Source: Bacillota bacterium (lineage in GTDB: Bacteria; Bacillota; Clostridia; Lachnospirales; Lachnospiraceae). Taken from it: DNA of 9,172 nt. Below are positions 6,406 through 9,172 of the stretch, piece by piece. Each line of letters starts with the position of its first letter. The stretch's first letter is position 1. The notes under the pieces are model-generated. The model made no database searches, was not told the DNA's origin, and saw only the letters and a program-made list of their open reading frames with translations. The DNA is taken from NCBI GenBank assembly GCA_023435505.1, contig JAEYRR010000042.1, positions 1-9,172 on the forward strand. The letters are read 5' to 3'. The translations under genes were made by a program, and so were the position numbers.

Positions 6406-7359
6406 ATGAAACAGCATCATTTTACAGTAAAATCCCATATGGATGGCTTGCCTCTAAGAGCCCTTTTAGTAGAACCTGATATCACTCCTAAAGCCATTGT
6501 ACAGATTTTACATGGAATGTGTGAGAATAAAGAGAGATATATTGATTTTATGAGTTACTTGGCAAAACAAGGGTTTGTTAGTGTAATTCATGATCATAGA
6601 GGCCATGGTGGAAGTGTTTATAGTAAAGAGGATTTAGGCTATATGTATGCCAATGGCGCAAAATCCTTAGTAGAGGATACCAATCAGATTAGTCGGATAG
6701 TCCGTAAAAAATATCCAGAGCTTCCAATCTACCTCTTAGGGCATAGTATGGGTTCCCTAGTGGCTAGAGCATATATAAAACGTTACGATAGGGTACTGGA
6801 TGGTCTTATTTTATCTGGTTCTCCAAGCAATAATCCTGCCAGCAGGATAGGCTACCTAATGGCAAAGGTAGGTGGCAAGTTATTAGGAGACAAGACCTCA
6901 GGACGATTTCTTCAAAAATTAGCCTTAGGCTCTTATAATGAAAAGGTGAAAAAACCAACTTCAATCAATTCATGGATATGTACCAATGAAGATGTTGTAA
7001 GAGAATATGACAAAAATGAATTATGTGGGTTTATCTTTTCCCTCAATGGTTTTGAGAATCTCTTTAAATTGATGATGACTGTTTATAGTAAACACCATTG
7101 GAATGTAAATAATAAAAAACTTCCTATCTGGTTTGTATCAGGAAGTGAGGATCCTTGTATGATAGGACAGAAGGAATTTTTACAGGCAGTCAATTTCATG
7201 AAGGATGTTGGCTATACCAATGTGAAATATACCATTTACAAAGGTATGCGACATGAGGTACTAAATGAGAAAGACAATAAAAGAGTATACCATGACATTG
7301 TTACGAAACTTGAGGTTTGGCTAAATCAGAGTAATTACGGAGCAGTCAGAAGAAAATAG
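6406..7359 (+). CDS. Alpha/beta hydrolase, monoacylglycerol lipase / lysophospholipase type
   Basis: A soluble 317-residue serine hydrolase of the Hydrolase_4 kind. The expected elements occur in order: oxyanion loop LHGMCE (35-40), HDHRGHGGS (62-70) as in lysophospholipase-like enzymes, nucleophile elbow LGHSMGS with S114, acid D249 in SGSEDP, and H283 in GMRHEV. An insert between about 140 and 220 forms the lid. The likely substrates are monoacylglycerols or lysophospholipids, but specificity is not readable from sequence. There is no signal peptide. The ATG follows AGAAGGA (6394-6400) at a 5-base spacer. I find no convincing promoter in 6299-6400, although it is AT-rich with several imperfect boxes. 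The Mrr-type gene starts 50 bases after the stop with no terminator between, so the two probably share a transcript. Confidence 0.9.
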   Translation: MKQHHFTVKSHMDGLPLRALLVEPDITPKAIVQILHGMCENKERYIDFMSYLAKQGFVSVIHDHRGHGGSVYSKEDLGYMYANGAKSLVEDTNQISRIVRKKYPELPIYLLGHSMGSLVARAYIKRYDRVLDGLILSGSPSNNPASRIGYLMAKVGGKLLGDKTSGRFLQKLALGSYNEKVKKPTSINSWICTNEDVVREYDKNELCGFIFSLNGFENLFKLMMTVYSKHHWNVNNKKLPIWFVSGSEDPCMIGQKEFLQAVNFMKDVGYTNVKYTIYKGMRHEVLNEKDNKRVYHDIVTKLEVWLNQSNYGAVRRK

Positions 7360-7409
7360 AACGTTTAGCAGGGTAAGAACATAACTAACAACTTAGGAAT
7401 AGACAGAAT

Positions 7410-7937
7410 ATGAAACGTATGATAAAGGATGGAATCATAGCCATGTTCTTAGTGGCAATTGGTTATATTGGAAATAGCCATCAGTACATGACCTATGAAC
7501 AGTATGGGGTACTACTTTTGGCTTTTATAACTATGTTAGTTTTATTTTGTCTATGGAGGAGGCGTCGTCTCCTCCATAGCTCTTTTAAGAAGATAGATCA
7601 GATGAGTGGAGTTCGTTTTGAAGAATATCTTATGGTACAGTTTAAACGAAAAGGATACCGAGTGAAGCTTACACCTGTATCCGGGGATTTTGGGGCGGAT
7701 CTGATTATGAAACGTCGTCGCAGGCACTATGTGGTTCAAGCAAAACGGTATTCCGGATCAGTAGGGATAAAAGCGGTGCAGGAAGTGATAGGGGCTATGC
7801 AGTATTATGGTATTGAAAATGGAATAGTAGTAACAAACAGTTATTATACCAAGGCAGCAAGACAACTTGCAGAGGCTAGTCAGGTAGAATTATGGGATCG
7901 AAGGGACATTGAAGAGGAATTTAATATTCCAAGGTAA
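7410..7937 (+). CDS. Membrane-tethered Mrr-type restriction-endonuclease-fold protein
   Basis: A 175-residue protein with two hydrophobic helices (about 7-22 and 32-48), a stretch of four arginines (50-53), then an Mrr_cat-like nuclease domain. The domain shows FEEYLMVQFKRKGY (70-83, with E71/E72), GDFGADLIM with D97, and VVQAKRY with Q110-A111-K112. These make the D-(Q)xK active site of the PD-(D/E)xK Mrr subgroup, so catalytic residues look intact. VGIKAVQEVIGAM and GIVVTNSYYT complete the family pattern. Known relatives cut modified or foreign DNA, but many short membrane-linked versions in Bacillota have no assigned role. The four arginines just after helix two favour a cytoplasmic nuclease domain by the positive-inside rule. 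The ribosome site is weak (AGGAAT at 7395-7400, about 9-11 bases before the ATG). No methyltransferase or helicase adjoins it. A perfect 11-bp inverted repeat lies inside the gene at 7551-7579. Confidence 0.88.
   Translation: MKRMIKDGIIAMFLVAIGYIGNSHQYMTYEQYGVLLLAFITMLVLFCLWRRRRLLHSSFKKIDQMSGVRFEEYLMVQFKRKGYRVKLTPVSGDFGADLIMKRRRRHYVVQAKRYSGSVGIKAVQEVIGAMQYYGIENGIVVTNSYYTKAARQLAEASQVELWDRRDIEEEFNIPR
7551..7579 (+). repeat. Perfect 11-bp stem-loop inside the Mrr-type gene
   Basis: CTATGGAGGAG (7551-7561) and CTCCTCCATAG (7569-7579) are exact reverse complements around the 7-base loop GCGTCGT. The stem is richer in G and C than the surrounding coding sequence, contains an AGGAGG-like run, and is followed after two bases by CTTTT (7582-7586), so it resembles a weak terminator. 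It encodes the arginine stretch joining the second membrane helix to the nuclease domain. Confidence 0.85.
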
Positions 7938-7943
7938 AGGCAT

Positions 7944-7984
7944 TTCACAAAAAAGTAATCCTTTCATATACTGAATATAGTATA
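7944..7984 (+). promoter_or_regulatory. Promoter of the solute-binding protein gene, with an overlapping inverted repeat
   Basis: TTCACA (-35, 7944-7949), a 17-base spacer and TATACT (-10, 7967-7972) match sigma-A consensus at ten of twelve positions. Transcription should start near 7979. The inverted repeat TATACT (7967-7972) / AGTATA (7979-7984), with a 6-base centre, covers the -10 box and start point, a usual place for a repressor site. The leader is only about 23 bases, too short for a riboswitch. Confidence 0.65.
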
Positions 7985-8001
7985 AATGAAGGAGGAACTA
8001 A

Positions 8002-8994
8002 ATGAAGAAAAAGCTAATAGCAATTGGCCTGATAATGGTCATGATACTATTTTCCTTCGTTGCCTGTAAAAAGGACACTGGGCTTACAAAAGTAAAGCTA
8101 AATGAGGTTGCACATTCTATCTTTTATGCTCCAATGTATGTGGCAATAGAGAAAGGTTATTTTAAAGAAGAAGGCATAGATTTATCTCTTGTCAATGGTT
8201 TAGGGGCAGATAAAACAATGACAGCAGTACTGTCTGGAGATGCAGATATAGGCTTTATGGGATCAGAGGCTTCTATTTATGTTTATAATCAAGGAAAAGA
8301 GGATTATATCGTAAACTTTGCTCAGTTGACCCAGAGAGCAGGAAACTTTTTGGTAGGTAGAGAGAAACAGGATAAATTTGATTGGAATTCCCTGAAAGGA
8401 AAAACCATTATTGGTGGTAGAGAAGGCGGAATGCCTCAGATGGTTTTGGAATTTATCTTAAAGGAGAAAGGTATTAATCCCGATAAAGATGTTAAAATCA
8501 TTCAGAATATCGATTTTGGATTGACTGGAGAGGCATTTGCATCCGGTACTGGTGATTATACAGTAGAATTTGAACCAGCTGCTTATAAGCTTGAAAAAGA
8601 AGGAAAAGGATTTGTAGTAGCTAGTTTAGGCGTAGAGAGCGGAATGGTTCCTTATACGGCATACTCTGCTAAGAAGAGTTACCTTGAAAAGAATCCAAAG
8701 ATTATTCAAAGCTTTACCAATGCAATTCAAAAAGGACTGGATTATGTGGGGAGTCATGATTCAGCAGATATAGCTAAGGTTATACAACCACAATTTAAAG
8801 AAACTGATATGGATGCCTTAGTTAGTATTGTTGAACGTTACCGCTCACAGAACACATGGAAGGGTGATACAGTTTTTAAACAGGAGAGCTTTGATTTACT
8901 TCAATCTATACTTGATAAAGCAGGGCAGTTAGATAAGAAGGCTGATTATAATTTGCTTGTTACCACTGAGTATTCATTAAAAGCTGCAAAATAG
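8002..8994 (+). CDS. ABC transporter solute-binding lipoprotein, ThiY/NMT1 (SsuA-like) family
   Basis: A 330-residue extracellular lipoprotein. A lysine-rich start and hydrophobic stretch end in FVAC, with the lipid-anchored cysteine at residue 22. The mature part opens with LNEVAHSIFYAPMYVAIEKG (33-52) and GYFKEEGIDL (52-61), the signature of NMT1/ThiY-like periplasmic-binding type 2 proteins. LSGDADIGFMG (77-87) and LKGKTIIGGREGG follow as expected. The family binds thiamine pyrimidine precursors, alkanesulfonates, nitrate or similar small ligands; the ligand here cannot be read. AAGGAGG (7989-7995) lies 6 bases before the ATG. It has its own promoter and is followed by a hairpin and a convergent gene, so no permease or ATPase is encoded with it in the window. 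No TPP riboswitch precedes it, which weakens a thiamine assignment. Confidence 0.9.
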   Translation: MKKKLIAIGLIMVMILFSFVACKKDTGLTKVKLNEVAHSIFYAPMYVAIEKGYFKEEGIDLSLVNGLGADKTMTAVLSGDADIGFMGSEASIYVYNQGKEDYIVNFAQLTQRAGNFLVGREKQDKFDWNSLKGKTIIGGREGGMPQMVLEFILKEKGINPDKDVKIIQNIDFGLTGEAFASGTGDYTVEFEPAAYKLEKEGKGFVVASLGVESGMVPYTAYSAKKSYLEKNPKIIQSFTNAIQKGLDYVGSHDSADIAKVIQPQFKETDMDALVSIVERYRSQNTWKGDTVFKQESFDLLQSILDKAGQLDKKADYNLLVTTEYSLKAAK

Positions 8995-9020
8995 TAAAAG
9001 AGTTTGAATAGCTAATAAGA

Positions 9021-9050
9021 AAAGGGCTGTTGCGTTGGCAACAGCCCTTT
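9021..9050. terminator. Bidirectional intrinsic terminator, 13-bp perfect stem
   Basis: AAAGGGCTGTTGC (9021-9033) and GCAACAGCCCTTT (9038-9050) pair perfectly around the loop GTTG. It lies between the plus-strand binding-protein gene and the minus-strand acidic protein. Minus-strand transcripts get TTTTCTTATT after the stem, and plus-strand ones CCCTTTCC, so the U-tract is better in the minus direction. Confidence 0.85.
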
Positions 9051-9064
9051 CCTATAAGAGTGAA

Positions 9065-9172
9065 TTATTCTTCATCCTCAGAGGAAAACTCGATTTCTTC
9101 GTCATCAAAATCATCATCCTCATATTCTTCGTCATCAAAATCTTCAAGGTAGTCAGGAGAAAAATGTTTGTA
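9065..9172 (-). CDS. C-terminal end of a highly acidic protein (5' part outside window)
   Basis: Thirty-five codons and a TAA stop are visible on the minus strand; the gene continues past the right edge. The residues begin YKHFSPDYLEDFDDEEY and are nearly all Asp, Glu and aromatic, ending SSEDEE. Coding use is supported by the open frame, by the acidic pattern repeating in frame, and by the hairpin terminator 15 bases beyond the stop. I do not recognise the protein. Acidic tails of this kind occur on the RNA polymerase delta subunit and on several small regulators and chaperone-like proteins of Bacillota, but nothing visible selects among them. An 18-base direct repeat lies within it. Confidence 0.65.
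   Translation of the reverse strand, partial: YKHFSPDYLEDFDDEEYEDDDFDDEEIEFSSEDEE
9095..9142. repeat. Two in-frame copies of an 18-base direct repeat, 30-base period
   Basis: TTCTTCGTCATCAAAATC occurs exactly at 9095-9112 and 9125-9142. The period is ten codons, and both copies encode DFDDEE on the minus strand, so the acidic tail looks like a recent internal duplication or a slippage-prone tract. Confidence 0.85.

Noticed and set aside
7551..7739. Minus-strand open frame inside the Mrr-type gene
   Set aside because: It is a shadow of the nuclease domain; its right end overlaps conserved active-site codons on the plus strand.
6406..7937. Classical restriction-modification locus
   Set aside because: No DNA methyltransferase, specificity subunit or helicase is encoded in the window; only the Mrr-type domain is present.
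7938..8001. TPP riboswitch before the ThiY-like binding-protein gene
   Set aside because: Only 64 bases lie between the genes, and most of that is the promoter; no conserved riboswitch core is present.

Overview
This is an AT-rich stretch of a low-GC Gram-positive chromosome. Strong AGGAGG-type ribosome sites, near-consensus sigma-A-type promoters, an anchored single-PDZ HtrA protease, a lipoprotein-type solute-binding protein and a bifunctional PheA all fit a Bacillota/Clostridia organism. A Lachnospiraceae member is a reasonable guess from the FolC and DUF5050-type proteins, but that is inference from protein style, not a database result.

Layout, left to right. (1) Plus strand: the 3' end of an RlmI-type rRNA methyltransferase (entering from the left edge), then folC 8 bases later. 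Both end at a bidirectional hairpin terminator near 1784-1822. (2) Minus strand, 1856-3392: a small STAS/SpoIIAA-like protein with its own near-consensus promoter. Upstream of it is a membrane-anchored beta-propeller protein of DUF5050 type, whose start I move to a GTG at 3392. (3) Plus strand from 3574: pheA behind a near-consensus promoter, then an HtrA/DegP-like membrane protease with its own leader and a very strong terminator at 6252-6298. (4) Plus strand, 6406-7937: an alpha/beta hydrolase of the monoacylglycerol-lipase type and, 50 bases on, a membrane-tethered Mrr-type nuclease-fold protein; the two are probably co-transcribed. (5) A ThiY/NMT1-type ABC solute-binding lipoprotein (8002-8994) with its own promoter. 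No permease or ATPase gene follows: a perfect 13-bp hairpin comes next, then the C-terminal end of a very acidic protein on the minus strand, cut by the right edge.

How the genes work together: the window is mostly independent housekeeping and envelope transcription units (folate polyglutamylation, phenylalanine synthesis, envelope protein quality control, solute capture), not one pathway. No mobile element, CRISPR array, RNA gene, toxin-antitoxin pair or recognisable multi-gene defence system is visible. No gap between genes exceeds about 190 bases. The points most worth a second look are a perfect 11-bp stem-loop inside the Mrr-type gene exactly at the join between membrane and nuclease parts, the membrane Mrr protein itself, the small STAS-like protein lacking the usual phospho-serine motif, and the transporter-less binding protein with a palindrome on its promoter. 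I see no convincing evidence of a wholly new system.
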